This document shows, piece by piece, positions 35,690-46,885 of a stretch of 64,000 nucleotides of DNA. How positions within the stretch are numbered: position 1 is the first letter of the stretch; every line of letters starts with the position of its first letter. This stretch comes from Acheta domesticus (taxonomy: Eukaryota; Arthropoda; Insecta; Orthoptera; Gryllidae), in assembly GCA_031308135.1 (NCBI GenBank), contig JAHLJT010008756.1, forward strand, positions 78,587,081 to 78,651,080, given 5' to 3'. Both the position numbers and the translations under genes were made by a program. The notes beneath the pieces are model-generated. The model ran no database searches and was not told the DNA's origin. It saw nothing but the letters and a program-made list of their open reading frames with translations.

Positions 35690-36125
35690 GATTTGTATTA
35701 TGTTTTTATTCTTCAGTACTTATTACCATTTTATGTTTATTTTCTTACTAAATTCTCCCTTATATAAACATCTTTACTGACAGGAATATGTTTGAATGGT
35801 GAATTCTTTCCTTGTTTTCCTTTTTTGCTGTATTATTAAATCATTCAGTTATTTATTGTATTATGCAATAAACTGAAGTAAACTAACAAGTCTCTCTATG
35901 TTAAAAATTCTCGCTTACGGACGGACAGCGCTTTTAACATACGAGATTATATGTCTGTTAAACCTTCTAACCTAAATTTAAAATGTTCATGCTTTTATAT
36001 CACTCTTAAGAAAACTGTATTATAAAACCAAGATTATTTTCATTTTAATTAGCCGCGAGCCCGCAAGCCCTAGGAAGTTTATTACCTTGCCCGTGATCTT
36101 GACAGGCCTGCCCTACGAGAATTCA
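35690..36125 (+). repeat. Dispersed repeat, copy 2 of 2
   Basis: Direct-orientation partner of 21780-22490, ending at GCCTGCCCTACGAGAATT. It is moderately diverged, with substitutions and indels throughout. Confidence 0.75.
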
Positions 36126-36340
36126 GGAGACTAAATTTGCGTGGAAAAACATGGTGTGAAAACAGATATTCTTTACTTATCTATTTACATATAAGATTGC
36201 GGTAACAGCTTTCTCGTGACCTACTTAAATTCGCGCCAAATTCGCGGCAAGTGACCACCCTTATCAGTCATCGTTCTACGGGGCAAAAACATGGCTACGT
36301 GATCACGCCAATTCCAGATTTTTGCGTTACGTCTGTGTTT

Positions 36341-36584
36341 AATAATAATAATAATAATAATAAATAATAATTAATAATAATAATTAATAATTAATAATAA
36401 TAATTAATAATAATAATTAATAATAATTAATAATAATAAATAATAATTAATAACAAATAATAATTAATAATAATAATTAATAATAATTAATAATAATTAA
36501 TAACAAATAATAATTAATAATAATTAATAATAATTAATAACAAATAATAATTAATAATAATAAATAATAATTAATAATAATAAA
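36341..36584. repeat. (AAT)n / AATTAAT compound microsatellite
   Basis: About 245 bases of AAT, AATTAAT and AACAAAT units without any other sequence. Confidence 0.97.
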
Positions 36585-37344
36585 ACACAGTGGTGTAGAA
36601 TACGGTGAACAATTAATAAAACAAATATCTGTGAGAATCATTCGCAAATGGAAGTTGTTTGCATGCCTTGTGCAGAGGGCATTACTGATACAGAAGATAT
36701 GGTACAGTGTTTGTGGAAGCATGCTAAAAAGAAATTGATACAGCAAATCTATGGTATTGTTGAATATTGATGTGTTTAGTAGTAAAAAAACTATTTTCAA
36801 ATTTGAAACGAAATTCTAATTTGTTTGGAACAGCGGGTAGCTCATTATTTTAGGAGACAGCTTTTGCACATTGCTTTATTTCCTAAACGAATTCTTAACT
36901 CGTTAATTTGGCTTTCTTACATTGTGTTTTTATGCCAATGTGTTACCGTAGATTTTCGAAGATAAATGTTCAAGACTGATTTTGTAAACAACAATCTCCT
37001 TTGTAAAATATAAATTGTATTCCCTAGCAAAAATAGTTTGAAACGTTTTAAATTAAATTTGCACACTCAATACAATGCGTTCTTGCTGACAATTATTAAA
37101 TTTCTCCATGACCTACGATAAAAATATGCGGCAATGTGATGAACAGGGAAGGAAGTTTGTCGGCCGCAGAAGTAACGCCTCGCAATCGGGTGACACTTAA
37201 ATACGCGTTCACACGAAGGTTAAGATCTAACGTAGTACCACTGCGAGATTTCGTGCATGTGAAAGCATGAAACTCCCTTTCAGCACACCCACATGAAGGA
37301 AAAATATATTAATAAAGCTAAAAGAATTCGAGACTCAGCATATT
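36585..37344. other. AT-rich intergenic, nothing recognised
   Basis: No repeat match or coding signal seen. Confidence 0.45.
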
Positions 37345-37680
37345 TATTATTTCGAGATAAAGGCATGTCTGATTTCGTGATACAGAATGTCTCCAATTGC
37401 GCAATAAGGTATGTTTCTGATTTCACGATAAAGCATGTCTCTGATTTCGAGATAAGGCATGTCTCTGGTTTCGAGATAAAACATGTCTCTGATTTTGACA
37501 CAGGGCATATCTCTGATTTCGAGATAAGGCGTGTCTTTTATTTGGAGATAAGGTATATCTCTTTTTACGAGATAAGGTATGGCTCTTATTTTGACATAAA
37601 GGCATGCATAATTTCGAGATAAGGCATGTCTCTGAGTTTGAGATACTGCATGATTCTGATTTCCACATACGGCATTTCTC
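37345..37680 (+). repeat. 24-bp minisatellite, about 14 units
   Basis: Consensus GATTTCGAGATAAGGCATGT plus CTCT. I can lay out 14 consecutive units in 336 bases with only about a one-base length change. Since 24 is divisible by three, open frames of 8-residue repeats run on the plus strand (VSDFEIRH-like, 37293-37622) and in two minus frames (37347-37721, 37423-37755). Openness on both strands is explained by the unit lacking stops, so I do not treat it as a gene. Confidence 0.93.
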
Positions 37681-38249
37681 ACCCTCACCGTACGATGGTA
37701 CCGTCGAAAGTATGTGGACACCCGAAATGTAAAAGAAGGTCCAAAAGGATCTCATTTTGTGTCACTCATTACGGCGTGACGAACAAATATAATGCCTCGG
37801 GTGTTTAAAACAGTGTTCTAACGACCGAGGCGCAGCGTTTTAAAGTTATACCCAATAAGGGAAAAAATCGCACCGTTAGGAGGCCCGTGCGGCGAGAGAT
37901 TGTATTTAGGTCTGACTAATTTAGATGTGTTTAAAAATGATAAGGTAAAAGTGAAATTCGTCATCACTCCATGATCATTTTTTTTTTGACATTTCATTTG
38001 GCTGTATTGGTTAGATGTGAAATACGCAAAGTAAAACATAGAAGGCGGCTGTGTCTATAATAAATGAATGTGTACTAAAAATATGGAAATCATAACCCTG
38101 AGATAAAGAATTTCAATTATTCTGAAATGTATTTTCTTTATGTCGTTTAAAAATAAACATTTTTATAATCGCATCAACGACACAATGTGTTTTTACTTCA
38201 AGAAGTGAAAGATACCTCGAATTACGATATGGTAAAAACGAAAAAGAAA
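37681..38249. other. Intergenic, nothing recognised
   Basis: AT-rich with no coding or repeat signal noticed. Confidence 0.45.
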
Positions 38250-39060
38250 TACATCATTTTAATATTTAAAACGAAGCGATTACTTTTACTTTCTCGTTAC
38301 GTAGTAGAGAAAAATTATGTAATGCTGCGCAAAAAAACGCAGAATTTTAAGCAGAAAAACTCTTAATACTGGGCCCTGGTAACGAAAAAGTGGATAAATC
38401 AAGTTGCTAAAATTAGGGGGGAAAATCCTCTAACACCTGATGTTTCCAGAATCCATGTTTTTGTGCCCTTGATTCCGAAAAATCAAAAGACGACAAAACT
38501 TCTGTCTGTCCGTCTGTTTCTCTGCCCGTCTGTGAACAACCCTAGCGGCCAAACGTTCAGCCGATTTTGTCCAAAATTGATGTTCCCCAATCGATCGGGC
38601 TGATGTCGCTGCCCTTTGAAACCGATATTTTAATTCTGGGGGGTACTTTAAGTTACTAGGATATTTTTAAAGTTTTAAAAAATAGCTGAATCATTTTGAT
38701 GATCACCTTTATAGTTGGATCGTGTAAAATGACATTTAAGAGAATGGTTCAGGTCTCATATTCGTTGAAAACTCCATTTTTAATTTTTCCAAAATTACAA
38801 AAGTTTAAAGTATTTTCGGAGTCTTTCTACAATTAAAATATTAGAGATAGATATTTTTCCTTGGTTGAAATCTATTCCTTAAAGATAGATTTTGAAATAA
38901 GGCCATGTACAATTTTTCGAAAATGTGAGTATTTTTCGCGTAATTTTGCTAAATACGGGCGAGAAAGTACGTGCTGTTTTCGCACCACTAGTTGTTTGCA
39001 AATGAATGCCAAAAAGATTAATACAGACAGACAGTCCTAATCTCCTTTAACCCTAAGCAG
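38250..39060 (+). repeat. Dispersed repeat with CCGTC microsatellite, copy 2
   Basis: Plus-strand copy of the family at 23562-23900 (minus) and 53150-53960 (minus). The degenerate CTGTCTGTCCGTCTGT array is at about 38501-38533. The downstream body (GGCCATGTACA, TGAGTATTTTTCGCGTAATTT) matches the reverse complement of 53300-53420. No coding capacity was seen. Confidence 0.75.
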
Positions 39061-39954
39061 GTTTTCCTGCAGTACAAAGGGTTAAAAAATGTGTTCGATT
39101 TCGCAAACATGAGAGGAATGTAAAAAGTATATTTTCGGACAGATTTTGCATCTGTACTTCAATTCATGCCATTGACTTCGGAGCAGCGTCTAAAGTAGTG
39201 AATCTCTGACATTTATTTTGTATTTATAAAAATGTGTGGTAAATGTATCGAAAAATTAAAACTAAAATTAAATCAATATTAAAAACTGACTTGAACTAAC
39301 TCAATTATACATACAACAAAATATATCGTTATAACATTCCTTCAAAACAATATTTTGATATGAATGCTTATTCTTAGTGATTTTTTTGATTCTAGATATC
39401 ATCGTGATTTCTGCGCTTTCTTTTGTTACAAAATATTTTGAATTAAGATGTGAAATTGACGGAATCCTCGTTCTCTTTCAAAAAGCTATGTTATCTACAA
39501 TTTTTATTTTTAAAGTATTTATTAAAACATGCATATAATATTCACCAATATGATTAGACAGGGTGGTAATGAACTTGACGTAGGTACGTATTACAAAATT
39601 AAAATTTGAACTTTTAGAAACCTTTCACAGTGAAAGCACTTTCTGCATGTCTTTAAAACATTCTAATGATTTTCGATAAGCGATTCCTAAATCACCACTA
39701 CTAGAGGGATATGATCACCGCCACTTCATGAGGAAAACACTTGCGTTATATTTAAGAGCTAATGACCTGAGCAGTTGACGCGTCCGGAATCACTAACAGT
39801 CAATTAACCCAGCTATATAGCTTGTGTCAAAAACACGTCTCCATTGGCTATTTGTGCTTCAAGCAGCTGACGCTAACGTGCCCAAACACAACGTGCAAAC
39901 CCATTCCCAAGTCAGTTTTCCCATCCACCCCGTCGCGTGGGTTTTCGCCCGCGT
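39061..39954. other. AT-rich intergenic upstream of CpG island
   Basis: No feature seen. GC begins to rise at about 39890. Confidence 0.45.
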
Positions 39955-39989
39955 GGATGAGTAAAAATCCGCACTGTGCGTGGGCGGCT

Positions 39990-40020
<31 letters not shown>

Positions 40021-40740
40021 GCGCGGGGGCGGGCGCGCCGGGTGTTGCAGTGCGGCCGGGCGTCGTCTCCTAGCGACCGCGCCCAGCGCGGCGCTCGTGT
40101 GTTTCCGCCGGCGCTCGGGCGCGGCCGGCGCGGCGGCGGGCGGCGGCGGCGGCGGTGGTGGCGCTCGCGGCGCGGCGGCGGCGGCTACGTCGACGACGGG
40201 CGCTCGGGCCCGCGACCGGCACCCGCCGCCAGTCCGTTGCGGAAGCGCGCCCCACAAAGCCGCGTGAAGGTGTGGAGGAGGAGGTGGGAGGTGGAGGTGG
40301 TGGTGGAGGTGGGTGGAGGTGGTGCGGGACTGCGGTGGTGCGCGTTTGTCGTTTCCGCACGTTCGTGTCGTCGAGCATATATCTATTTTTTTTTATATAT
40401 ATATCACGGTTTTTGTTACCCTCTCCACCTCCGCCCCGCTGACCGACGGGGGGGAGAAGAAAGATTCTCCGGAGGAGAAGACGGTCTCTTGCGAGCTTCT
40501 GCCGAAGGACCAGGAGGAGAAGGAGGAGGAGGAGGTTTGTCGACGGTTCGTCGGGTTCGCAGTGGTGAACCCGCGCGTCGTCTGCCGCCCCCGCCGCCGC
40601 CCCCCGCCGCCTGCCGTCGCCGCCGCCGCCGCTCAGCGCGGCTTCGTCGACTACGACGACGGCCCTAAGGGTGCGCCCGCGCGCGCCGGAATTTGCTCGC
40701 CTCCTCCGCGCACGCACAGATCGACACCCTGAACTTCCCC
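39955..40740. promoter_or_regulatory. CpG island with (CGG)n, probable promoter and 5' UTR
   Basis: The most GC- and CpG-rich stretch of the window, sharply bounded by AT-rich DNA. It includes a GGC run at 39989-40020, GGT/GGA-rich sequence at 40260-40325, and CCG-rich sequence at 40585-40635. A TATATATATATC stretch lies inside at about 40396-40407. The position just upstream of a candidate first coding exon at 40760 suggests a plus-strand promoter. Long frames on both strands (Arg/Ala/Pro/Gly-rich) reflect the composition. The start site is not determined, and a bidirectional promoter is possible. Confidence 0.55.
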
Positions 40741-40759
40741 AACACTTGGATTTTCTGCA

Positions 40760-40765
40760 ATGTCG
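40760..40765 (+). CDS. Candidate first coding exon end: ATG-TCG then donor GTGAGT
   Basis: ATG at 40760-40762 followed by TCG and immediately by GTGAGT (40766-40771), a textbook 5' splice site. The frame is closed just upstream by TGA at 40730-40732, so this ATG would be the first in its frame. A transcript starting in the CpG island could thus have a long 5' UTR exon with only Met-Ser coded before intron 1. No downstream exon was identified in the next 20 kb by eye, so the product is unknown. An alternative is a non-coding first exon spliced at the same donor. Confidence 0.35.
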
Positions 40766-40771
40766 GTGAGT

Positions 40772-42589
40772 GGAACCCCTCCTTGGGGGACGCCTGGACG
40801 CCTCTTTTGGCGTTCTCTGCGATCATTTCGTGTTCGTATTTCTTGCTATTTGTGTTTTGTTTATTTTCGCTTAAGGATAAGAAGTGCAACTTTTGGTGTA
40901 TATAAAGATTCGAAGTTTTATCTGCCGATTGCAGACTAGAGTTGCGAACTAGAATTTTCAACCTTCAACACTAGGATTTTCTGTAAATCTACCTTCGGAA
41001 AACATCAAGAGTGTAATTGATAATCTTCATTTCACTGTCTCCGTGAATTTTTCACTTGATTTTATGTTATTTTTAAATTTAGAAATCGGGAAAACAATAC
41101 AAAGTTTTGGAATACTAAGCTCTTCTTTCTGCCAAGCCGATTTCATTGAAATTGTGAGTTTTCATCTGCTATTACAGCAGGTTTATTTTTCGCATTTCTT
41201 TTCGGTTTCGGGAAGTTTGGTAACAAAAGGCGCTTTTTGAAATCTTGAGAAGTGAGTTATATTAATTGGAACTGAGAGGTGACATACTTTGTGTCGTGTC
41301 ATTCCTTTTTTCATATTTTATGGGAGTTGTGTTAGCTCGTAAATTTTTTTGTAATTTACGATATGTGTTCTAATTTTGTTTTAAAATAATTATATTTCGT
41401 TTTTTCTTATAAAAATAATTTACTTATTTTCGTAACGCTTTAACGAACGCAATTTTATGTCGCACAGTGGTACTCAAATTCACTTCTTAGGCTTGCCAAA
41501 AACCTAAAACGTATTCACTATTTATTCGTTTACTTATTACTTTATCTTTTATCGTCAAATATTACGGATTTACATTACTTTCTGAAATCCTATGCACTTC
41601 CGATGTTCTCAAATTTCCAACCTACTTTCTATCATTTTCTCTTATCAAATTTCCGTTTTTTCTTTTTTCATTACTTTCAATTTTTTAATTACTTTCATTA
41701 TTCATAATTTTTCATTACTTTCAATAAAAAAACACGTGTATTAAAACAGTTTTCATTTTTTTATCGTAGCATGTATTATGTTCATCGCGGTTTCAAAATG
41801 CTTGTATTCTTGGGTATAAATTTTTCATTTTCTTCACTTAATATACATCATCATTTTGATGTTCCAACCACTTCTCTTTCATTCATTCCATTTTCATTCC
41901 TTTCATTCATTTCTTTTATTATTTACAAGAATACATTGCACACACTTTCTTTCTTTATCTCCAAATTGTCTTGATTCTTCTCGTTATTTTTTGATGTACC
42001 TGACACGAACAAGAAAAATTAAATGAACTTATGGTAAAACTCTTCTTTTCTTTCTCAGTAAAGTTTACTGTTTTTGGTATTTTTGCACAACTTATTCTGC
42101 AGTCTCTATTAAGTAACGCATCGGACGTTTTTATAAACGCTCTTGGAAAGTTCCGATGGACTGCCGCTTGAATAATCAGTTTTGAATAACGTTAAGAACA
42201 ATGAATATCAAAAAAAAAACTTCGATAGTTTCCCAGGTAGGAATGTAATTTGTCTCTAAACTTTTCAGCACCCGAAGATTGAGTGCAAACGTGTCGCATG
42301 CTGCTCCGTTCGAATGCAAAGGCAGTGGTGTGGCGTTATGTGTGTGTTGGTGCATAATGTCATTCAAATGTGAAAAACCTGCGATTTGTTTGTGTCGCCG
42401 GCGCAAAACAAGCCTGCGCCACCTCGTGCACGAGCTGGCTGCCGGGAGGGCGCATGCATTTCCATTGCCGATACTCCATGACCGCTTGCACGGAGACCTT
42501 TGAACCCGGAAGTAATGTTGCGGCTGCCGCGTGCGTTCAACCCTGCGTTCGCCCGTGTCACAGCCCTCGCGAGTGGGACACGCCGAGGC
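40772..42589. other. AT-rich, possible first intron
   Basis: T-rich sequence with no recognised feature, as expected of an intron if the exon end at 40765 is real. GC rises again from about 42260. Confidence 0.35.
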
Positions 42590-42591
42590 AG

Positions 42592-42995
42592 CTCAGTAGC
42601 AATGCCCCTCTGCCCGGGCTAAGTCGTTGAATTGGGAGGTCCTAGGGTTCGAGTCAAGGTGGAGGCAAATTTTCGACACTAGCTGCGTGGCTGGATCGAT
42701 TTCAGTCATTCTGAGGAGCAGAATTCTAACGACCGGCTGCTCTGATGGGTAGACTCCCGACATTTCCCCGATCAATAGAGGCAAATGTCGAAGTACCACC
42801 CTAACAAACAGCCATCGACGACGCGCGACCTTTCCTTTCTCAATCCCCTTCTTTATTTTCCCCCTTACCCAACTTTTAAGTGTACTACATTGACACACAT
42901 GTTGGGAGACCAGACGGAAGGTCGGAGCTTGTCTCGGCAGGGGCGATGCCCCGCTGAAGAGTTACCCGGCGGAGAGAAAATCTCGGGTCTAATGA
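42592..42995 (+). mobile_element. SINE copy, 3' truncated
   Basis: The B-box region GGTCCTAGGGTTCGAGTC is near 42638. The family order follows: TTTTCGACACTAGCTG, GCAGAATTCTAACGACCGGCTGCTCTGAT, CGACATTTCCCCGATCAA, ACCACCCTAACAAACAGCC, GCGCGACCTTTCCTTTC, TGTTGGGAGACCAGACGG, GAGCTTGTCTCGG, GTTACCCGGCGGAGA. It stops before the final quarter and the AATC tail. Confidence 0.85.
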
Positions 42996-43048
42996 TCTGA
43001 ATTGGTGACGTGCCCAGCAAGTACACTACCACTAGAACGCGTTCGGCA

Positions 43049-43430
43049 GTAGGAGTGAACACGAGAACGGTATTAGGATTGGAATCGGGAGTAGGAGCAA
43101 AGACGGGAACAGGTTTAGAATGAGAGCGGGAACGAGAACGGGAGCGACGAGAGCGGAAGCGTGATCGGGAACGGGAGCGGCAATGGGAGCGGAGAGGCAG
43201 TGGGATTGGGAGTGGGATTGGGAGTGGGATTGGGTGCGGGATTGGAAGAGGGATTGGGAGCGGGAGCGGGATTGGGAGCGGGATTGGGAGCGGGATTGGG
43301 AGCGGGATTGGTAGCGGGATTGGAAGCGGGAATGGAAGCGGGATTGGGAGAAGAAGCGCGAACTGGAGCGGGATCTGTGAGGCGATCGGGAGCAAGATCT
43401 GAATCGGGTGCAGCAACATTAGCAGAGATG
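43049..43430 (+). repeat. G-rich hexamer/12-bp minisatellite, G-quadruplex type
   Basis: Imperfect GGGAGC/GGGAAC hexamers throughout, with a core at 43199-43355 of 12-bp units GGGATTGGGAGC. The core gives long runs of GGG separated by exactly three bases, a sequence type well known to form G-quadruplexes. Frames such as Pro-Ile-Pro-Leu (minus) and Gly-rich (plus) are repeat artefacts. Confidence 0.93.
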
Positions 43431-43680
43431 AAGCGGAGTTGCAGCGTGAGCGAGAAGGGAGACAGAGCTGGAGCGGGGCGGTGCGGAAGCGGGAAGAGAG
43501 AGGGCGCGTCAGGACAGCGGCGGCGGCGGCGGCTTTGGAAGGCAGCCAGGGGGACGTGAGTTCGGGGTTCAGTTGGAGGCTGCTCGCAGTGTTTCCGCGA
43601 CTGAGCGGCGCTCGCGCCGTTCAATGCTCGGGACCGCTGTGGGGCGATCTCGGCGTGCGCAACGCTAGCAAAGAAACGGT
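43431..43680. other. GC-rich flank of G-rich array
   Basis: CpG-containing sequence (CAGCGGCGGCGGCGGCGG near 43514; GCGGCGCTCGCGCCG near 43605). Could be promoter-related; no exon recognised. Confidence 0.3.
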
Positions 43681-44750
43681 TTCTCAGATCTTTATGAAAT
43701 ACGTTGTCGTGGAGGGGAGAAGGTTCTTTTGTTTTCTAAATTATTATTCTGACTCTGATTTGTTTTTCATTTCTTAAGCATATTTTTGAGATTTCTATCT
43801 GTAGTTACGTCCTCTCAATTCTGTTTATTTTCTTTCTACACTCACTATTTTCCTTCCTTTATTCCTGATTTCTGTGTTTTCAGTATGTGCCGTCGTTTCA
43901 TTTTCGACGTTTGGTTAAATAAGCATTTTACTCTAAATAAAGAATGAATGACTTTAACTTGATAAAATCTTTAAATTATCAGCACTGCATTATTAGGCTT
44001 TGAACGAATTAATTAGGAAGCAATAGAAGAATAATGTTATGTGGATAAATGGCTGCAATAGCAATCGAAAAATTGTATGGTGCTGACACATGTTAATAAT
44101 TTATATTACTAAGCTCCAAAGCGCACAAAAATTGTAAGAAATCTGAGCAGTCTCCGGCTAAGTAAGAAGTGCCTATGATTTTGTTATGCAACTAATAACT
44201 GATGAAAAATCCCAAAACATTGCGATTTTGACTGAAAAATTCCAATATTTGAATGTCTCATTCCGCCTCATTCTCATATTGCTCGTATCGACTGAATCAT
44301 CAGGCTTAGTGTCTATGCTTACTACTTATGTGACAAGGCCCAAACGAAGACACCGCCGCCATTAAATACTTGTTATTGTCGTTGAACTATGAACAATACG
44401 TTTTTGTGATATTATTGGCAGGTATGTAAAATCTTTTGTAATGTTTAAATATATTACTATGTTTTTACAATATTTGCGAAACTATTTTTTTAAATATTAA
44501 TTTTATTGCAGTGTTATACGAGATTTATTTGTTGTTATTGTTGTGTGCTTTTTACTTTGTGGATAACCTTTTTTTTTGTGATTTAGTTCAGCAGTATTTT
44601 TGCTTCTGTAGACTACTAGTGTTTGCTGTAGCGCTAGACATATCTGAGTAAATAGTAGTAACGGTTTTCAAGACAAATATTTTGAAAAGTTCTGGAATGC
44701 GTTTTACTCTAAACGCGTGCGTCTCGCTTCCTGACGTCATTAATTTATCG
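43681..44750. other. AT-rich intergenic, nothing recognised
   Basis: No coding or repeat signal seen. Confidence 0.45.
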
Positions 44751-45419
44751 TTCGGCTTTTGCCAGCGAGGACGTCACACCATCCTCACACGGCTGTAGTG
44801 GCAGCGGTTATAAAAGTAGTGTTACGGCATAGGTTAGGTAGACATGTCTTTGGTAATGCTGACAACCTTGACTTTGACGTTGACTCTTACTCTGAACTTG
44901 CTAAGACGTTGCTTGGGAGAGAGCGCATGGAAAGGACGTGTGTGTGAATGAGACCTCAACGAGACGACGGCGGAGGTGGTACCAGAGATAAACACAAAGA
45001 TGGTGTAATGGTGTTGGAGGAGGTTCGAGATTGATGTATTGAAAGCGATGGATGCGTACGTTTGAGATTATGACGACGAAGACGGTGTTTAGGGATATGA
45101 ATATAAATTGCCGTGAAAAGTGCAGGAAAACGCGAAGACGGTGAAGATGGTGGAGACAGTAACAGTGGTATTAGAGACAGGCGAAGGAGGAGATGGAGGC
45201 AGAATGGATGGGATGGAACACGGAGAGGCGGGTTTCGTTGGAGGCGGGTTCGATCGGGGAAGGTAGAGGGGGAAGAAATGAAGTGGAGATGGGATGGCAC
45301 AGGGAAAGGACGGGGTGGGGACAGGTCGAAGCAGGGAGAGGTTCAGGTGGGAACGAGATGGGCGGGCAGTAATGGGGGCGGGACAGTACCGGGACAAAAC
45401 GGGGTTGTTGCTGGTACAC
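44751..45419. other. Purine-rich, GGA/GAA low-complexity
   Basis: Increasingly G-rich toward 45400 (GAAGATGGTGGAG, GGAGGAGATGGAGG). Leads into the pentamer array. No gene is supported. Confidence 0.5.
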
Positions 45420-45800
45420 GTTAGGATGGGATGGGAGTAGGTGAGGGTGGGGACAGGATGGGACGGGACGGAACGGAACGGAGCGGAGCGGGACGGGGAC
45501 AGGACGATTCGGGAAGAGGTTGGGATGAGTCACGAGATTTGGGACGGGGTAAGGACGGAGAGGAAAGGGACGGGCCGAGGACATGGCGGGGTGGGTCGGT
45601 GTCAGAATGGGAAAGTGTTGGGATAGGTCGGGGTGGGACATGGCGGGGGAGAGACAGAACGGAGCGTCTGCGACAGGACGGAATAGGAAGCGGACGGGAC
45701 ACGTCATGTCGGGATGGGACGGGTTCAGGACTGTGTAATATGGAAGCAGAATGGGACGGGCCGTGGACATGGCGGGGTGAGTTGATGACAGGACGGGGAG
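45420..45800 (+). repeat. GGGAC-type pentamer minisatellite
   Basis: Degenerate pentamers GGGAC, GGAAC, GGAGC, GGGAT through about 380 bases, densest at 45461-45500. Long frames on both strands are compositional. Confidence 0.88.
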
Positions 45801-45811
45801 ATGGTGGGTCA

Positions 45812-46358
45812 GATTGATTGATTGGTTCGTGTTTCCGGGCGCGTCAACTACTTAGATCATTAATCCCGTAAGTGTAGTGTGTATGTTTTTCTCGGGAGGC
45901 GGCGGTGAACTTTTCTCCCCTAGATGGCGAGATCTGGCACCGATCTACCGTTGACTAGTGGGGTTTCCCCCTCAACCAGGTATCTCCCACCAGTGGGTCA
46001 CCGCCCTAGCCGGGACAAGCTGTAAGCTCCCGACCGGTCTCCCGGCATGTGTGGTAGTGTAGTTCATGTGTGTGTGTGTGTGTGAGAGAGAGAGGAAATG
46101 ATAGGACAAGGAAGAGGAAGGAAAGATCGCGCGTGTTTGGCCTGTTTGTTAGGGTACTGCTCCGGTATTCGCCTGGTGTTGATCGGAGAGACCACGGAAA
46201 ACTACCGATCAGAGCCGCCGGCCGCTAGAATTCTCCTCAGACAGCAACTGAATTCGATCTAGCTGACAAGCTAGTGTCGAAAATCCTGCCGCCGTCGGTA
46301 CTCGAACCTAGGACCCCCCGGTCACAGGAACTGCAGTGACACCAGTTGACGCACTGAG
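45812..46358 (-). mobile_element. SINE, near full length
   Basis: Minus-strand copy, about 547 bp. The 3' tail is (AATC)n on the element strand (GATTGATTGATTGG at 45812 on plus), the head is near GCGTCAACTGGTGTCACTGC, and the B box is GGTTCGAGTACC. The body order is as in 63041-63573. A TG/GA dinucleotide run interrupts it at 46070-46095. It inserted between two G-rich blocks. Confidence 0.9.
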
Positions 46359-46885
46359 GGTGGGTCAGAGTGGGTCGAGAACAGTCCGCGTCGGGCAGCG
46401 GCAAAAGTGTGAACGAGTATGGAGCGGAGTACGGGCTGATCCGTGGCGGGAACGGCGACGGGTCGGTGCGGAGTCTGGGCTGGGAATGGAAGTGGAAATG
46501 GACGCGGCGGGGTGGTGGTGGGAGGTGGAGTGGGAGGGAGGGGGCCGGTCGGTCGTCCTCCGCACGATCTGCGAAGAACGAGCCTTTGTCTGTCGGCGTT
46601 AGCGTCGCGTAATGCTTTTTGCGCCACTCGCGCCGCCGCCGCCGCCGCCGTTCGCAGCCTGCATCGGCGCGTGGTCGAGTTTACTGCTGCCCTGATACAG
46701 TCGAGGTTGTTTTCTGCCGCTCTATTTCCACGCGCTTCACCGCGGTCTTGACTGAGACCTTGCGGAAAGTTCGGGAAGATACGACAGGTCTTTCTGTGCC
46801 ACTCGGGAAATGCGCGAGGAAGCTTTCTTACGTTAAAAGTTCCTCTGAGGATACGATCGGGGAAGCAGTGAGAACGGCTAGCTGA
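46359..46885. promoter_or_regulatory. CpG-rich block, possible promoter
   Basis: G- and CpG-rich, including CGCCGCCGCCGCCGCCG near 46632. Minus-strand frame 46322-47185 (287 codons) is the longest open frame outside the retrotransposon, but it begins in AT-rich DNA, runs through homopolymeric Ala and Pro stretches and ends inside the SINE, so it is probably chance. No exon boundary could be chosen. Confidence 0.3.

Noticed and set aside
37345..37680. CRISPR-like array
   Set aside because: Units are contiguous 24-bp repeats without unique spacers, in a eukaryotic context.
39976..40717. Long Arg/Ala/Gly/Pro frames on both strands of the CpG island
   Set aside because: Stop codons are simply rare at this GC content; frames are open in several registers on both strands at once.
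43115..43624. Pro-Leu-Pro-Ile and Asn-Pro-Ala repeat frames
   Set aside because: Direct translation of the 12-bp G-rich minisatellite in different registers.
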